Made by a program: the position numbers and the translations under genes
DNA from: Acinetobacter sp. ANC 4204
Lineage (GTDB): Bacteria; Pseudomonadota; Gammaproteobacteria; Pseudomonadales; Moraxellaceae
DNA: 64,000 nucleotides
NCBI RefSeq assembly: GCF_002135205.1
Contig: NZ_NEFZ01000001.1
Coordinates: 496,001 to 560,000 of the forward strand
Reading direction: 5' to 3'
Part shown: positions 44,388 through 55,207 of the stretch, piece by piece
How the letters are laid out: each line of letters starts with the position of its first letter
Numbering within the stretch: position 1 is the first letter of the stretch
Notes under the pieces: model-generated
The model's input: only the letters and a program-made list of their open reading frames with translations
What the model was told of the DNA's origin: nothing
The model's database searches: none

Positions 44388-47300
44388 TTAGACTTCATCC
44401 TGCTGAGTTCGCCCATGAAACACATGACGAACCAGAACATACATTAAAGGTATAAACAACAATACCAGCACGGTTCCAAAAATCACTCCACCGAGTACAC
44501 TTACTCCAATTTCCTGACGACTTGCCGCCCCTGCACCAAAGGCAAAAACCAAAGGAGTCACACCTGCCCCAAAAGCCAAAGATGTCATTAAAATCGGACG
44601 TAGACGTAGGCTGGCCCCTTCTAATGCAGCTTGAATTGCTGTTTGACCTTTTTGCTGTGCCAATGAGGCGAATTCCACAATTAAAATCGCATTTTTGCAG
44701 GATAAACCAATCGTGGTGAGTAATGCGATCTGGAAATAAATATCATTTGGAAAGCCCGTCAGATAACTAAACAAAATATTACCACCAATCCCTAATGGAA
44801 TCGCACTCATCACTGCCGTTGGGATACTCCAACTCTCATACAGTGCTGCTAAACATAAAAAAATAAAGCCGATGGAGACCAAATACAGGAGCAATGCTTG
44901 GTTATTAGACTTATTTTCTTCATAAGATAAACCACTCCAAGCCAGATCAATCCCCTCATGTGCTTGTAGCATTTTCTGGACATCTTGCATGGCTTGACCC
45001 GAACTGACGTTTCTGGCGGTATCTGCTTCCATTTCTAGGGCGGTATAACCCATAAAACGATTTACCACTTCAGGACCACCACTCCAAGATACTTGGGAAA
45101 AATTGCTAAATGGAATCATTTGGTTCAGATCATTGCGCACCGTCCAAGCCTGAAGATCTTCAGGTTTAGAACGGAACGCGGCATCAGCCTGCATAATCAC
45201 CCGCTTAATCCGACCACGGTCAATGAAATCATTGATATAAGTTCCACCCCATGCACTCGACAAGGTACTGTTAATCGCAGTTTGACTAAGCCCATTGGCT
45301 AATGCCTGCTGTTGGTTAATATCAACCTTGAGTTCAGCTTTATCGGGGTTAGAACGTTTATCTAAATTGCTAAAACTAGAGTACTGCTTGGATGCTTCCT
45401 GCAAAGCCTTGAACTGTGCTTCTAAATAAGCACGACCTTCACCATTAATGTCTCGGATCCAGAACTCCATACCATCGGTTTGCCCCAAACCATTCACCGA
45501 TGACGGCAAATTAATATTAATTTGTGCATTTCGATGTGCATTAAAATGAGCAATTGCACGCTCTCGAATCGCTTGCGCTGAGTTGTCCTTCCCCTTACGC
45601 TCATCCCAATGTTTGAGTGCAATAAAGCCTTGACCCAAGTTTTGTCCTGTCCCCGAGAAGTTACGCCCATAACGGATCATTACCAAATTGATATTGGCCT
45701 GTTCTTGGTCTAAGAAATATTGGCGAATCTCTTCTCCAACGACACGACTTTGACTCAGTGGTGCACCATCAGCCAATTTAAATTGCACACTTAAAATACC
45801 TTGATCTTCACTTGGAATAAAACTGGTCGGCAAAGCCCGGTAAAACAACGCAAACACGGTAATGAGTGCCACAAAGATGAGTAACATGATTTTACTGTGT
45901 TGAATCGTCTGAGTGCTTAATCGTAAATAATGCTGTTTTAATTGATCTAGCTTTAAGTTGAACCACGTTGCCCAGCGGGCAGATTTATCATTCGGTTTTA
46001 AAATGAGAGCACATAAGGCAGGAGTAAGCACCAATGCCACCAATAAAGACAGTGCCATGGCCGCCACTAAAGTGATGGAAAACTGACGATAAATCACTCC
46101 CGTTGAACCACCAAAAAATGCCATGGGAATAAATACAGCAGTTAACACCAAAGTAATCCCGATCAATGCTCCGCTGATTTCCTGCATAGATGTAATAGAG
46201 GCCTGCTCTGCACTCATATTCTGTTCATGCATCAACCGTTCAACGTTTTCCACTACCACAATCGCATCATCCACCAAAAGACCAATCGCTAAGACCAATG
46301 CAAATAGTGTTAAGGTATTAATACTCATCCCAAGTACGTATAAAATAGCAAGTGTGCCTAAAATCACGACAGGTACTGTAATGGTCGGAATCAGTGTTGC
46401 ACGCCAGTTTTGTAAAAATACAAACATGACCACAATCACCAGAAGCACCGCTTCAAATAGTGTTTTGACGACTTCCTTAATCGACTCTTGCACAAAAGGT
46501 GTGTTATCACGTGGATAAACAATTTGATAACCTTCAGGCAGTTTAGAAGACAAGCGGGCAACTTCTTGTTTAATCAATGCAGACGTTGCTAAGGCATTGG
46601 CACCTGAGGACAGAGAAATCCCAATCCCAGCTGAAGGAAACCCATTAATGGTATTAAACGACTGGTAATTTTCCGCGCCCAGTTCAATCCGAGCCACGTC
46701 TTTTAAATAGATAAAACCGCCATCACGGTTCGATTTCACAATAATGTTTTCAAATTCTTCAACAGTTTTTAACCGTGTTCCAGATGTCACTTTAGCATTC
46801 AAATATTGATCTGATAGGGTTGGCAAATCGCCGATTGCCCCTGCCGCAACTTGGGTATTTTGCGCTTCAACCGCTGCACGAATATCACTGGGCATCAGTC
46901 CATATTGGCGTAGTTTATGTGGATTGAGCCATATACGCATAGCATACTGAGAACCAAAAACATCAACCTCTCCAACGCCATCAATACGGGCTAAGTCTTG
47001 CTCTAAGTGGGTCATCATATAATCTGACAACTCAATATTATTGCTTTTTCCTGTTTGGTCATATAGACCAATCACCATATGCGTATCGCCCAAAGACTTA
47101 TAAACATTAACCCCTTGACGCTGTACATCTTCAGGTAAACGGTTAATCACACCATTGACCGCATTTTGTACTTGAACCTGAGCAGTATCAGGATCGGTAC
47201 CATTTTCAAAGCTAATGCTGATTCGACTACGACCATTTGAATCGCTACTGGAGCTAAAATAAAGTAAATGATCAATCCCTTTTATTTGTTGTTCTAAGAC

Positions 47301-47492
47301 CTGAGTGACACTTTCTTCTACAGTCTCAGCCGATGCCCCTGTGTATGTTGCACCTACCGTAATTCTAGGCGGTGCAATATCTGGATAACGTTCCACAGGC
47401 AACTGAAAGGTGGCAAACAAACCAAATGCCATGACAATAATTGCGAGCACACCTGCAAAGATTGGCCGATGAATAAAAAACTTAGAGAGCAT
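44388..47492 (-). CDS. RND multidrug-efflux permease (HAE1 family)
   Basis: A full-length inner-membrane pump (1034 residues) of the AcrB type. Proton-relay residues are present: Asp408 and Asp409 in GLLVDDAIVVVENVE and the lysine in GLSCKNAILIVEFA. The N terminus MLSKFFIHRPIFAGVLA and the periplasmic pore domains are standard. Such pumps need an adaptor (MFP) and an outer-membrane channel; neither gene lies within this window. The divergence from AdeB and AdeJ signatures argues against naming it adeB or adeJ. The upstream 900 bases carry no gene. Confidence 0.93.
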   Translation of the reverse strand: MLSKFFIHRPIFAGVLAIIVMAFGLFATFQLPVERYPDIAPPRITVGATYTGASAETVEESVTQVLEQQIKGIDHLLYFSSSSDSNGRSRISISFENGTDPDTAQVQVQNAVNGVINRLPEDVQRQGVNVYKSLGDTHMVIGLYDQTGKSNNIELSDYMMTHLEQDLARIDGVGEVDVFGSQYAMRIWLNPHKLRQYGLMPSDIRAAVEAQNTQVAAGAIGDLPTLSDQYLNAKVTSGTRLKTVEEFENIIVKSNRDGGFIYLKDVARIELGAENYQSFNTINGFPSAGIGISLSSGANALATSALIKQEVARLSSKLPEGYQIVYPRDNTPFVQESIKEVVKTLFEAVLLVIVVMFVFLQNWRATLIPTITVPVVILGTLAILYVLGMSINTLTLFALVLAIGLLVDDAIVVVENVERLMHEQNMSAEQASITSMQEISGALIGITLVLTAVFIPMAFFGGSTGVIYRQFSITLVAAMALSLLVALVLTPALCALILKPNDKSARWATWFNLKLDQLKQHYLRLSTQTIQHSKIMLLIFVALITVFALFYRALPTSFIPSEDQGILSVQFKLADGAPLSQSRVVGEEIRQYFLDQEQANINLVMIRYGRNFSGTGQNLGQGFIALKHWDERKGKDNSAQAIRERAIAHFNAHRNAQININLPSSVNGLGQTDGMEFWIRDINGEGRAYLEAQFKALQEASKQYSSFSNLDKRSNPDKAELKVDINQQQALANGLSQTAINSTLSSAWGGTYINDFIDRGRIKRVIMQADAAFRSKPEDLQAWTVRNDLNQMIPFSNFSQVSWSGGPEVVNRFMGYTALEMEADTARNVSSGQAMQDVQKMLQAHEGIDLAWSGLSYEENKSNNQALLLYLVSIGFIFLCLAALYESWSIPTAVMSAIPLGIGGNILFSYLTGFPNDIYFQIALLTTIGLSCKNAILIVEFASLAQQKGQTAIQAALEGASLRLRPILMTSLAFGAGVTPLVFAFGAGAASRQEIGVSVLGGVIFGTVLVLLFIPLMYVLVRHVFHGRTQQDEV

Positions 47493-48389
47493 GGAATGGT
47501 GTTACTCTAGGGTTAGGGTCTGAATCTAAAAACTTCATGTAACTACATGCATGATCTTCCATGACGAATCATTAAAAAACAAGACCTAACAACATGAAAG
47601 AGAACATTAAAGCGAAATATGAAGAAACTATGAAGAAATATTTTTGACCATTTGATGACAACCACTAATTTTCTGTAGTTAGGCATGAATTTGACATGTT
47701 TAATCCAAATACTAACGACACAACACTAACTAAACTTTGAGGGCAAAAGGCTAAAAATGCGCTATCGCTTACAAGGCCTCTAGGCTTAGCTGACAATCAG
47801 CAGGATAATAAAAACGGTACAGTCGTAGCTACAATACCCCATCAATAATGAATACATTCAGGCTGTATAACTGATTATCGGGCATCGAGAGCAAAAAATA
47901 GGTACGACCTAACCAGACTTAAATCGAATCCAACATACAACAAGCAACACCATCCGACTTTATGGTCATGTGCATGCCATAAGGCTAACAGTCCATCTTT
48001 ATATCCTTCTCGCTGAAAACGATTCCCCCCTTTTAGACTGGTGTACAATCTCGGTTATAAATAAGAGAAAGATACACTGGCAACGTTTTAAACATTTATT
48101 AAAGCAAGTTTAGATTGTATTTTCACTAATTACGCAGCTCTCGGTTATAAAGCAATTCACAGCTTTTAGAAGCAAAGAAGCTCGTTATTTACATTCCCGA
48201 AGCAATTAGATTATATTTTCTGCTCAGCGCGCCTCGCTTCGTTTTTCAATGGCATTCGGTAAAAAATAAAAATATGAGTATATGGTTCTACACTCTTTAT
48301 CTAGCTTTATCTAAAAGCACAACGGCATTCATCACATCTTTAAGCGACTTTTAATATAACTTGGGTATTGTGTTTAAAATTTTAAAATA
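47493..48389. other. 900-base gene-free stretch before the RND permease
   Basis: No convincing gene on either strand. A 17-codon frame at 47594 has no ribosome site. The word TCTCGGTTATAAA occurs near 48051 and 48139. An adaptor gene would be expected here upstream of the pump, but no trace of one was read. The right end must hold the dgkA promoter. Confidence 0.5.
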
Positions 48390-48773
48390 ATGGCAGCTAT
48401 GACTCTATATTCCCCATTTAAAGGTAGCTCTGGCGTTAAACGCATTTTAAATGCAACGCAATATTCTCTTTCTGGTTTCAAAGCCGCTTTTGCCCATGAA
48501 GCTGCTTTTCGTCAAGTTCTTTGGATTAATCTCATTCTTATTCCTGTGAGCTTTTTATGTGATGTGAGCCGTTTTGAACAAGCTTTAATGGTTGCAGTCT
48601 GTTTACTGGCGCTCATTGTTGAACTATTCAACTCGGCAATTGAAGCCGTGGTGGATCGAATCTCTCTTGAACGTCATGAACTTTCAAAAAATGCCAAAGA
48701 TATGGGCAGTGCTGCACAATTCGTTTCTTTGAGTATGATCTTTATTGTATGGCTATTTATATTAATCCCTTAA
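48390..48773 (+). CDS. dgkA: Diacylglycerol kinase DgkA
   Basis: A 127-residue integral membrane enzyme that phosphorylates diacylglycerol, recycling lipid from envelope synthesis. Three hydrophobic helices (about 45-60, 66-90, 108-127) and the signature FNSAIEAVVDRISLERHELSK with its catalytic Glu are clear. The start is ATG 48390 or 48399; no ribosome site helps. It converges with aceA across a shared terminator. Confidence 0.93.
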   Translation: MAAMTLYSPFKGSSGVKRILNATQYSLSGFKAAFAHEAAFRQVLWINLILIPVSFLCDVSRFEQALMVAVCLLALIVELFNSAIEAVVDRISLERHELSKNAKDMGSAAQFVSLSMIFIVWLFILIP

Positions 48774-48830
48774 GATTTCAAATCTGATCGCTCAGTTGAT
48801 ATCTAATCACAATTAAAATCACCAACCATA

Positions 48831-48858
48831 AAAAAACCCTGCTTTCGCAGGGTTTTTT
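48831..48858. terminator. Bidirectional terminator between dgkA and aceA
   Basis: AAAAAACCCTGC / GCAGGGTTTTTT with a TTTC loop and T-runs on both strands. Confidence 0.92.
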
Positions 48859-48873
48859 GAATCAAGTCAAAGC

Positions 48874-50478
48874 TTAGTGAGCTGAGAATTGGTTCATTGT
48901 GTTTTTAGCATCATCGTGCGCTTTAAGAGCGTTGTCACCAGAGAAGATTTCTTTGTGATCATCACCGATGTCAGAACCCGCCATTGCTTGGTGTTTAACA
49001 CAAGCGATACCACCACGGATTTCTTTACGTTGTACGCCAGCAACATAAGCCAACATACCTTCAGAACCGAAGTAACCTTGTGCAAGCTCATGAGTAGAAA
49101 GAGCAGCAGTGTGGTAAGTAGGAAGTGTGATCAAGTGATGGAACACACCCGCTTCACGAGAAGCATCAGCTTGGAATGTACGTACTTTCTCATCAGCATC
49201 AGCAGCTAATTCAGTTGCATCGTACTCAGCGCTCATTAATTTAGCACGGTCGTAAGCAGAAACGTCTTTACCTTCAGCAACCCAACGGTCGTAAGCTTGT
49301 TGACGGAAGTTTAAAGTCCAGTTGAATGATGGGCTGTTGTTGTAAACAAGCTTAGCATTTGGAACAGTTTCACGTACACGGTTAACCATGTGAGCGATTT
49401 CTTCAACGTTTGGAGTTGCAGTTTCGATCCAAAGAAGATCCGCACCATTTTGAAGGCTAGATACACAGTCAAGTACAACACGGTCAATTTGAGTGTCAGC
49501 ACGGAACTGGTATAAACCAGAAGCTAAACGCTTAGGACGGTGTAATTTACCATCACGCTTGATCAAGATTTCATCTTCTTGAGCATCAGCGATGTCAATT
49601 TCAGTTGTGTCTAAGTAGCTGATGTATTGAGAAGCAATGTCACCTGGCTCTTTAACCACTGGGATTTTTTGAGTTAAGTCAGCGCCTTCAGAGTCAGTAC
49701 GCGCAACGATGATACCGTCATCAAGACCCATTTCTAAGAATGCATAACGTAATGCATGGATTTTAGCGATGAAGTCTTCGTGTGGAACTGTTACTTTACC
49801 AGCTTGGTGACCACATTGTTTCGCGTCAGATACTTGGTTTTCGATTTGAAGTGCACAAGCACCAGCTTCAATCATTTTACGAGCAAGTAAGTAAGTCGCT
49901 TCTTCGTTACCGAAACCAGCGTCGATGTCCGCAATAATTGGCACAACGTGAGTTTGGAAACCGTCGATTTGAGCAGTGATTTCAGCAGCTTTAGCAGTAT
50001 CACCCGCTTCGTTTGCTTTTTTAAGTGCACGGAATAAATCGTTAAGTTCTTTCGCATCAGCTTGGCGAAGGAAAGTGTAGATTTCTTCGATCAAAGCAGG
50101 TACTGAAGTTTTTTCGTGCATAGATTGGTCAGGAAGTGGACCAAATTCTGAACGAAGTGCAGCAACCATCCAACCAGAAAGGTAGATATAACGACGTTCA
50201 GTTGTACCGAAGTATTTTTTGTTCGCAATCATTTTTTGTTGTGCGATGAAACCGTGCCAGCAACCCAAAGATTGAGTGTATTTGCTAGAATCAGCATCAT
50301 AAGCAGCCATATCACGACGCATAATCGCAGCTGTGTATTTAGCAATGTCTAAACCAGTTTTAAAACGGTTTTGTAATTGCATACGCGCAGCATCTTCAGG
50401 ACTGATGTCTGCCCAAGTGCTACCGAATTTTGCTTTTAATTCGCGGATTGCATCAATCGCTGTTTGGTATGTAGTCAT
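48874..50478 (-). CDS. aceA: Isocitrate lyase
   Basis: AceA splits isocitrate to glyoxylate and succinate, letting cells grow on acetate or fatty acids. The catalytic loop KQCGH (220-224, nucleophile Cys222) and metal site IADIDAGFG (182-190) are present. At 534 residues it belongs to the long form found in Acinetobacter and Pseudomonas, not the 434-residue E. coli type. CAGGAAATATC before ATG 50478 is a good ribosome site. A LysR regulator stands divergent 650 bases away. Confidence 0.96.
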   Translation of the reverse strand: MTTYQTAIDAIRELKAKFGSTWADISPEDAARMQLQNRFKTGLDIAKYTAAIMRRDMAAYDADSSKYTQSLGCWHGFIAQQKMIANKKYFGTTERRYIYLSGWMVAALRSEFGPLPDQSMHEKTSVPALIEEIYTFLRQADAKELNDLFRALKKANEAGDTAKAAEITAQIDGFQTHVVPIIADIDAGFGNEEATYLLARKMIEAGACALQIENQVSDAKQCGHQAGKVTVPHEDFIAKIHALRYAFLEMGLDDGIIVARTDSEGADLTQKIPVVKEPGDIASQYISYLDTTEIDIADAQEDEILIKRDGKLHRPKRLASGLYQFRADTQIDRVVLDCVSSLQNGADLLWIETATPNVEEIAHMVNRVRETVPNAKLVYNNSPSFNWTLNFRQQAYDRWVAEGKDVSAYDRAKLMSAEYDATELAADADEKVRTFQADASREAGVFHHLITLPTYHTAALSTHELAQGYFGSEGMLAYVAGVQRKEIRGGIACVKHQAMAGSDIGDDHKEIFSGDNALKAHDDAKNTMNQFSAH

Positions 50479-51125
50479 GATATTTCCTGTAATAATATTA
50501 GGATTTTCTTCAACGAATGGCTAAAATCAGACCCTCGAGCTTTTGCTTAGATTTAGAGCGCTTCGTTGCGATGAATACAGATTAGATTGGCAGAAAAAAT
50601 TAATCCAATATTCTGCATTAATTTTCGGTATTTATTTAAAAAATGGGTAGATAAAAGTCGAATTATATTTTACTCAATTCACTTTAAGTGCATGTTATTT
50701 ATTATTTTATATAAAATATAAAATGCTTTAAATTTAAACATTAAGTTCAATATTTCTTCATTAGACTTAAGTCTCGGCAGTTCAAAAAAACAGTTTAAAC
50801 TAGAAATCAATGTTTCATTTAGCTCAAATAACAAAAACCATTTGCTTGGGATAAAGTGTATTTTTCACACATTTATTCCACTAATAATAGTAATTTCAAG
50901 CTATTTTTTTTGCCTAAATTACCATCAACCATCGTGCCTTCCCAATCTAAATATTGACCCAAATTCCAATAGATTTTCAGATTAAAAACATTCTATTTAG
51001 CGCACCTTTTAAGAAGAATTCCGAATACACTTTGATGCTTTTTTTTTCATCAGTTTCTCACACAAGCCCGATGGCTTATGGCATAATGCAAACAATTTCA
51101 TGATTTTATTCTCGGTATTTTTTTT
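50479..51125. promoter_or_regulatory. aceA / LysR divergent spacer
   Basis: About 650 AT-rich bases without a gene. A TATAAT on the minus strand (50662-50667) could be the aceA -10 box but its -35 is poor. A short inverted repeat GTGT .. ACAC (50856-50870) could be part of a regulator site. Nothing else stands out. Confidence 0.45.
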
Positions 51126-52115
51126 ATGAATCTGGAGCGGGTTGATCTAAACCTATTAATTTACTTGGACGTACTCTTACGTGAAAAAAATGTAACCCGA
51201 GCTGCTGAACAATTGGGTGTCACCCAACCAGCTATGAGTAATATCCTACGTCGCCTTCGTAACTTATTTAACGACCCTCTCCTGATTCGCTCTTCCGAAG
51301 GGATGACTCCCACAGAACGTGCTTTAGAATTACAACCGCGCATTCGCGACGCACTTTCCGATCTTTCCATGATTTTGGAACCTCGTACCGAGTTCCGTCC
51401 TTATACCTCAAATCGCGTATTCCGTATTATGACTTCGGACTATGCTGAAGCAACTTTGGTTCCTCGTCTCGTGAAAGCGCTTCGCTCTGAAGCACCCAAC
51501 GTCGTTTTAGACTTTTTAACCCCAAGTGACGTGTCCTATCGCGACATGGAACAAGGGAAAGTCGATTTAGCCATCAACCGCTTCAATGAAATTCCACAAA
51601 GCTTCCACCAAGTTCTTGTTTGGCGTGACAGTTTCTCTTGCCTACTTAACAGTAAACACCCTGCTGCTGGCAATTTGAACTTAAAAAGCTATTTAGATGC
51701 TCAACACATTTGGGTCTCTAAAACTGGTATGGGCGTTGGTTTCGGCGTCAACCCTGAAAAACAAGCTGGACTCGGCTGGATTGACCAAGCTTTGGAACGG
51801 ATTGGGCAAAAGCGTAAAATTTCGGTCTTTACTCGCCACTACCAAATGCCTGCTCTACTGGCATCTAATGTCGACTTAGTTGCAACCTTACCAACACGTA
51901 TTGCACGCTTACAAGCCAAGAGCCAAAGCCTACTCATCAAAGACCCTCCGTTTTACATTCCAGAGTTTGAGCTCAAGATGGCATGGTGTCCTCTACTCCA
52001 TCATCATCCTGCGCACCGTTGGCTCAGACAACTCATTTTATATGTGGCACGTCAAATGATTGAGGAAGAAAATCGTGAGTTTCTGGGCAATAACTCACAA
52101 TTCTCACATTATTAA
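51126..52115 (+). CDS. LysR-family transcriptional regulator
   Basis: A 329-residue LysR protein. The N-terminal helix-turn-helix (about 5-65) is typical: NVTRAAEQLGVTQPAMSNILRRLRNLFNDPLL. The effector domain (about 95-310) has no diagnostic residue for a given ligand. LysR proteins usually activate a divergent neighbour, and the only divergent gene is aceA, 650 bases away, so control of the glyoxylate shunt is a reasonable guess. No ribosome site is visible before ATG. Confidence 0.88.
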   Translation: MNLERVDLNLLIYLDVLLREKNVTRAAEQLGVTQPAMSNILRRLRNLFNDPLLIRSSEGMTPTERALELQPRIRDALSDLSMILEPRTEFRPYTSNRVFRIMTSDYAEATLVPRLVKALRSEAPNVVLDFLTPSDVSYRDMEQGKVDLAINRFNEIPQSFHQVLVWRDSFSCLLNSKHPAAGNLNLKSYLDAQHIWVSKTGMGVGFGVNPEKQAGLGWIDQALERIGQKRKISVFTRHYQMPALLASNVDLVATLPTRIARLQAKSQSLLIKDPPFYIPEFELKMAWCPLLHHHPAHRWLRQLILYVARQMIEEENREFLGNNSQFSHY

Positions 52116-52164
52116 GCATTCAAGTTCTAAATAATTCATTTTCATACCAATACTCAGGTATGAT

Positions 52165-52199
52165 AGAAGGCAGTAATTTATTACTGCCTTCATTTTTTG
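52165..52199 (+). terminator. Terminator of the LysR gene
   Basis: GAAGGCAGTAA / TTACTGCCTTC followed by six T. Confidence 0.9.
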
Positions 52200-52242
52200 T
52201 GTTAAAAATATTCATAATAACGATGAATCACAGGTGGATTCC

Positions 52243-53571
52243 GTGAGCCTTTTTCAAAACATAGTTATCATTCTAGTCCTAATTGCTGGGGCGGGTTTCT
52301 TGTCTCTGACAGAAATAGCACTAGCAGGAGCACGTAAAGTCAAGCTAAAAATCTTGGCTGAGTCTGGCGATGATCGAGCACAGAAAGTTTTGAATTTACA
52401 AGAAAATTCTGCCGACTTCTTTGCTGCTTCGCAGATTGGCTTAAATGCAGTGGCGATCTTGGGCGGTATTTTAGGTGAGGGGGCTTTTCGTCCTTATTTC
52501 ATGACCTTTGTTTCTCGTTTTTATACAGGACCATGGGCGGAAACCATTAGCTTTGCATTGTCATTTACCTTAGTTACCTCCCTGTTCATTTTGTTTGCAG
52601 ACCTCATGCCAAAACGTTTGGCTATGATTGCACCTGAGAAAATTTCGATTGCGGTGATCAACCCGATTCAAGTTTTTATTAAAGTCTGTAAGCCACTTGC
52701 TTGGATTATTAACGCAGTGGCCAATTTGCTGTTCCGCCTGTTTAAGGTCAACACGACACGGGATGATAACATTACCTTTGATGATATTTCTGCGGTGATG
52801 GATGCTGGTGCGCAAGCGGGAGTCCTACAAAAGCAAGAACACCATTTCATTGAAAACGTATTTGAGCTAGAAGAACGAAATGTTCCATCTAGTATGACCA
52901 CTCGTGAAAATGTCATTTACTTTACGTTGAATGAACCTGAAGAAAGTATTCGCCAAAAATTAGCTCAATATCCTTATTCTAAATTTCTTGTTTGCAGTGA
53001 AAATATTGACGATGTGATTGGCTATGTCGATGCCAAAGACATTCTAGTCCGTATTCTAAATAATCAATCTTTACTGCAACTCAACGAAAGTACCATTCGT
53101 AATGTACTCACCATTCCAGACACATTAACCTTATCTGAGTTATTAGACCGTTTCCGCTCCACCAAAGAAAAGTTTGCAGTCGTGATTAACGAATATGCTT
53201 TGGTCGTAGGTGTGATTACCCTCTCAGACATTATGATTACCGTGATGGGTGACTGGGTTACACCTATTGAGGCTGAGCAACAAATTATTAAACGCGATAA
53301 TAATTCATGGTTGATTGATGGCAGTACACCCATTGAAGATATTAAGCACGCACTTGAAATTGATGAAATGCCAGATGAAGAGAATTATGAAACGCTTGCA
53401 GGTTTTATGATGTACCGTCTGCGAAAAATTCCACGTCCTGCCGACACTGTTGAATATGCAGGCTTTAAGTTTGAAGTCGTGGATGTCGATCATTTTAAAA
53501 TTGACCAACTCTTAGTCACACGCCTACTTGAAGAAATCAAAACATCTGAAAGTAAAAGTGATGAAGAATAA
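52243..53571 (+). CDS. CNNM/CorC-family membrane protein
   Basis: A protein of about 442 residues with the order DUF21 membrane domain (1-190, four helices, including SLTEIALAGARKVKLK), two CBS domains (about 205-320) and a CorC_HlyC domain (about 345-430). The family is linked to magnesium or cobalt efflux and, for older members, named haemolysin. GTG 52243 has AGGTGG upstream and is preferred over GTG 52234. Terminator follows the stop. Confidence 0.9.
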   Translation: MSLFQNIVIILVLIAGAGFLSLTEIALAGARKVKLKILAESGDDRAQKVLNLQENSADFFAASQIGLNAVAILGGILGEGAFRPYFMTFVSRFYTGPWAETISFALSFTLVTSLFILFADLMPKRLAMIAPEKISIAVINPIQVFIKVCKPLAWIINAVANLLFRLFKVNTTRDDNITFDDISAVMDAGAQAGVLQKQEHHFIENVFELEERNVPSSMTTRENVIYFTLNEPEESIRQKLAQYPYSKFLVCSENIDDVIGYVDAKDILVRILNNQSLLQLNESTIRNVLTIPDTLTLSELLDRFRSTKEKFAVVINEYALVVGVITLSDIMITVMGDWVTPIEAEQQIIKRDNNSWLIDGSTPIEDIKHALEIDEMPDEENYETLAGFMMYRLRKIPRPADTVEYAGFKFEVVDVDHFKIDQLLVTRLLEEIKTSESKSDEE

Positions 53572-53588
53572 GCTACTCTTCTTTTAAT

Positions 53589-53622
53589 AAAAAACCTTGC
53601 CTCCAGTGCAAGGTTTTTTTTT
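53589..53622 (+). terminator. Terminator of the CNNM gene
   Basis: AAAACCTTGC / GCAAGGTTTT with loop CTCCAGT and eight T. Confidence 0.92.
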
Positions 53623-53814
53623 GAAATACTCAAAGCATCTTTTGAGTTATACAAATTAAGTATCTCTACCATACTTTATAGATATATATTATTTTTTAGA
53701 AAAATAGAATGGAAAACCACATTTGTTTAAGAGCATTTAAAAATTCTGTTGAATTGCATACTATCGCTATCACTTGATTAATAAACAGACTTAACACGTT
53801 CAAAGGATTGATTC

Positions 53815-55155
53815 ATGCTGACCATATTAGGTTTAGGCATGATTATGTGCTTCATGTACTTAATCATGTCTAAACGTCTGAGCGCCCTCGTTGCCCTAAC
53901 TCTAATCCCTATCATTTTCGCTTTACTTACTTATGTTTTAAGTCTCTTTGTTGATAATTTAGCTGGATTTAATATTGCCGAACTTGGCGATATGATGATG
54001 GAAGGCATTAAAAAACTTGCACCGACTGGTGTGATGTTACTTTTCGCTATCCTGTATTTTGCCATCATGATCGACACTGGGCTTTTCGATCCTTCAGTAA
54101 AATGGATTCTAAAGCAGGTTAAAGGCGATCCTTTAAAAGTGACCCTCGGTACCATTACCCTAACTTTAATTGTGTCTTTAGATGGTGATGGTTCAACCAC
54201 TTACATGATCTGTGTCGCTGCAATGCTACCGCTGTATAAGCGTATTGGTATGAGCCCTTTAATCATGGCTTGTTTAATGATGCTTGCGAGCGGCATCATG
54301 AACTTAACGCCATGGGGTGGACCAACAGCGCGGGCAGCAACCGCATTACATGTCGATCCAAATGATGTCTTTGTTCCTATGATTTTGCCAATGCTCGTTG
54401 CTATTGGATGGCTATACTTCCTCGGCTTTATGTATGGTCGTATGGAACGTAAGCGTATTGGTATTGTGGAATTAGACATTAGCCATGGTGACAGTATTCA
54501 AATTTCACAAGAACCTGAAGCCAACCGCGCACACTTAAGATGGTTCAATGCACTATTGACCTTAGTACTTATGGTCTGCCTAGTGATGGGACTATTGCCT
54601 GCAGCAATTCTATTCATGGTTGCACTGTGTATTGCATTAGTGGTGAACTATCCTGATTTGGATATGCAAAAGCGTTTGGTGGGTAACCACTCTGCCAGTG
54701 CCTTAGCTGTAGTCGGGATTATCTTTGCAGCAGGTATTTTTACCGGCATTCTATCTGGTACAGGTATGGTTGAAGCCATGTCTCAAGAACTGGTTGCCAT
54801 TATTCCTGAAAGTATGGGACCATATTTAGCGCCAATCACGGCGGTGATTAGTATGCCACTGACTTTCTTTATGTCGAATGATGCCTTCTATTTTGGTGTA
54901 CTGCCTGTGCTCTCTGAAGCCGCTGGACACTATGGTATCAGCCCTGTGGAAATGGCGCGCGCTTCGATTGTCGGTCAGCCCGTACACTTACTTTCACCTT
55001 TGGTGCCATCGACTTATTTACTCTGTGGATTAGCCGGTATTAACTTTGGTGAACACCAAGAATTTACCATCAAATGGGCAATCATTACGTGTTTAGTGAT
55101 GCTCGTCACTGCAGTGATCTTTGGTATTTTCCCACTCTATTCAACTCTGGGCTAA
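53815..55155 (+). CDS. CitMHS-type citrate transporter
   Basis: A 446-residue membrane transporter with about 12 helices. Family segments are VSLDGDGSTTYMIC (about 121-134), NLTPWGGPTARAATAL and, in the second half, FFMSNDAFYFGVLPVLSE. The family takes up citrate bound to magnesium or other metals with protons. AAAGGATTGATTC before ATG 53815 is a good ribosome site. It forms a single unit flanked by terminators, so no regulator or enzyme partner is next to it. Confidence 0.9.
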   Translation: MLTILGLGMIMCFMYLIMSKRLSALVALTLIPIIFALLTYVLSLFVDNLAGFNIAELGDMMMEGIKKLAPTGVMLLFAILYFAIMIDTGLFDPSVKWILKQVKGDPLKVTLGTITLTLIVSLDGDGSTTYMICVAAMLPLYKRIGMSPLIMACLMMLASGIMNLTPWGGPTARAATALHVDPNDVFVPMILPMLVAIGWLYFLGFMYGRMERKRIGIVELDISHGDSIQISQEPEANRAHLRWFNALLTLVLMVCLVMGLLPAAILFMVALCIALVVNYPDLDMQKRLVGNHSASALAVVGIIFAAGIFTGILSGTGMVEAMSQELVAIIPESMGPYLAPITAVISMPLTFFMSNDAFYFGVLPVLSEAAGHYGISPVEMARASIVGQPVHLLSPLVPSTYLLCGLAGINFGEHQEFTIKWAIITCLVMLVTAVIFGIFPLYSTLG

Positions 55156-55207
55156 ATAAACAGCATGCAATGATTCAAAACACACCATTTTGAATCATCT
55201 TCACACA

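Noticed and set aside
46123..46518. 131-codon antisense frame inside the RND permease.
   Set aside because: Low-complexity Ser/Thr/Ile-rich translation typical of an antisense shadow.
44388..47492. Naming the RND permease adeB or adeJ.
   Set aside because: The N-terminal sequence and context (no adeA, adeI, adeR or adeS neighbours) do not match either.
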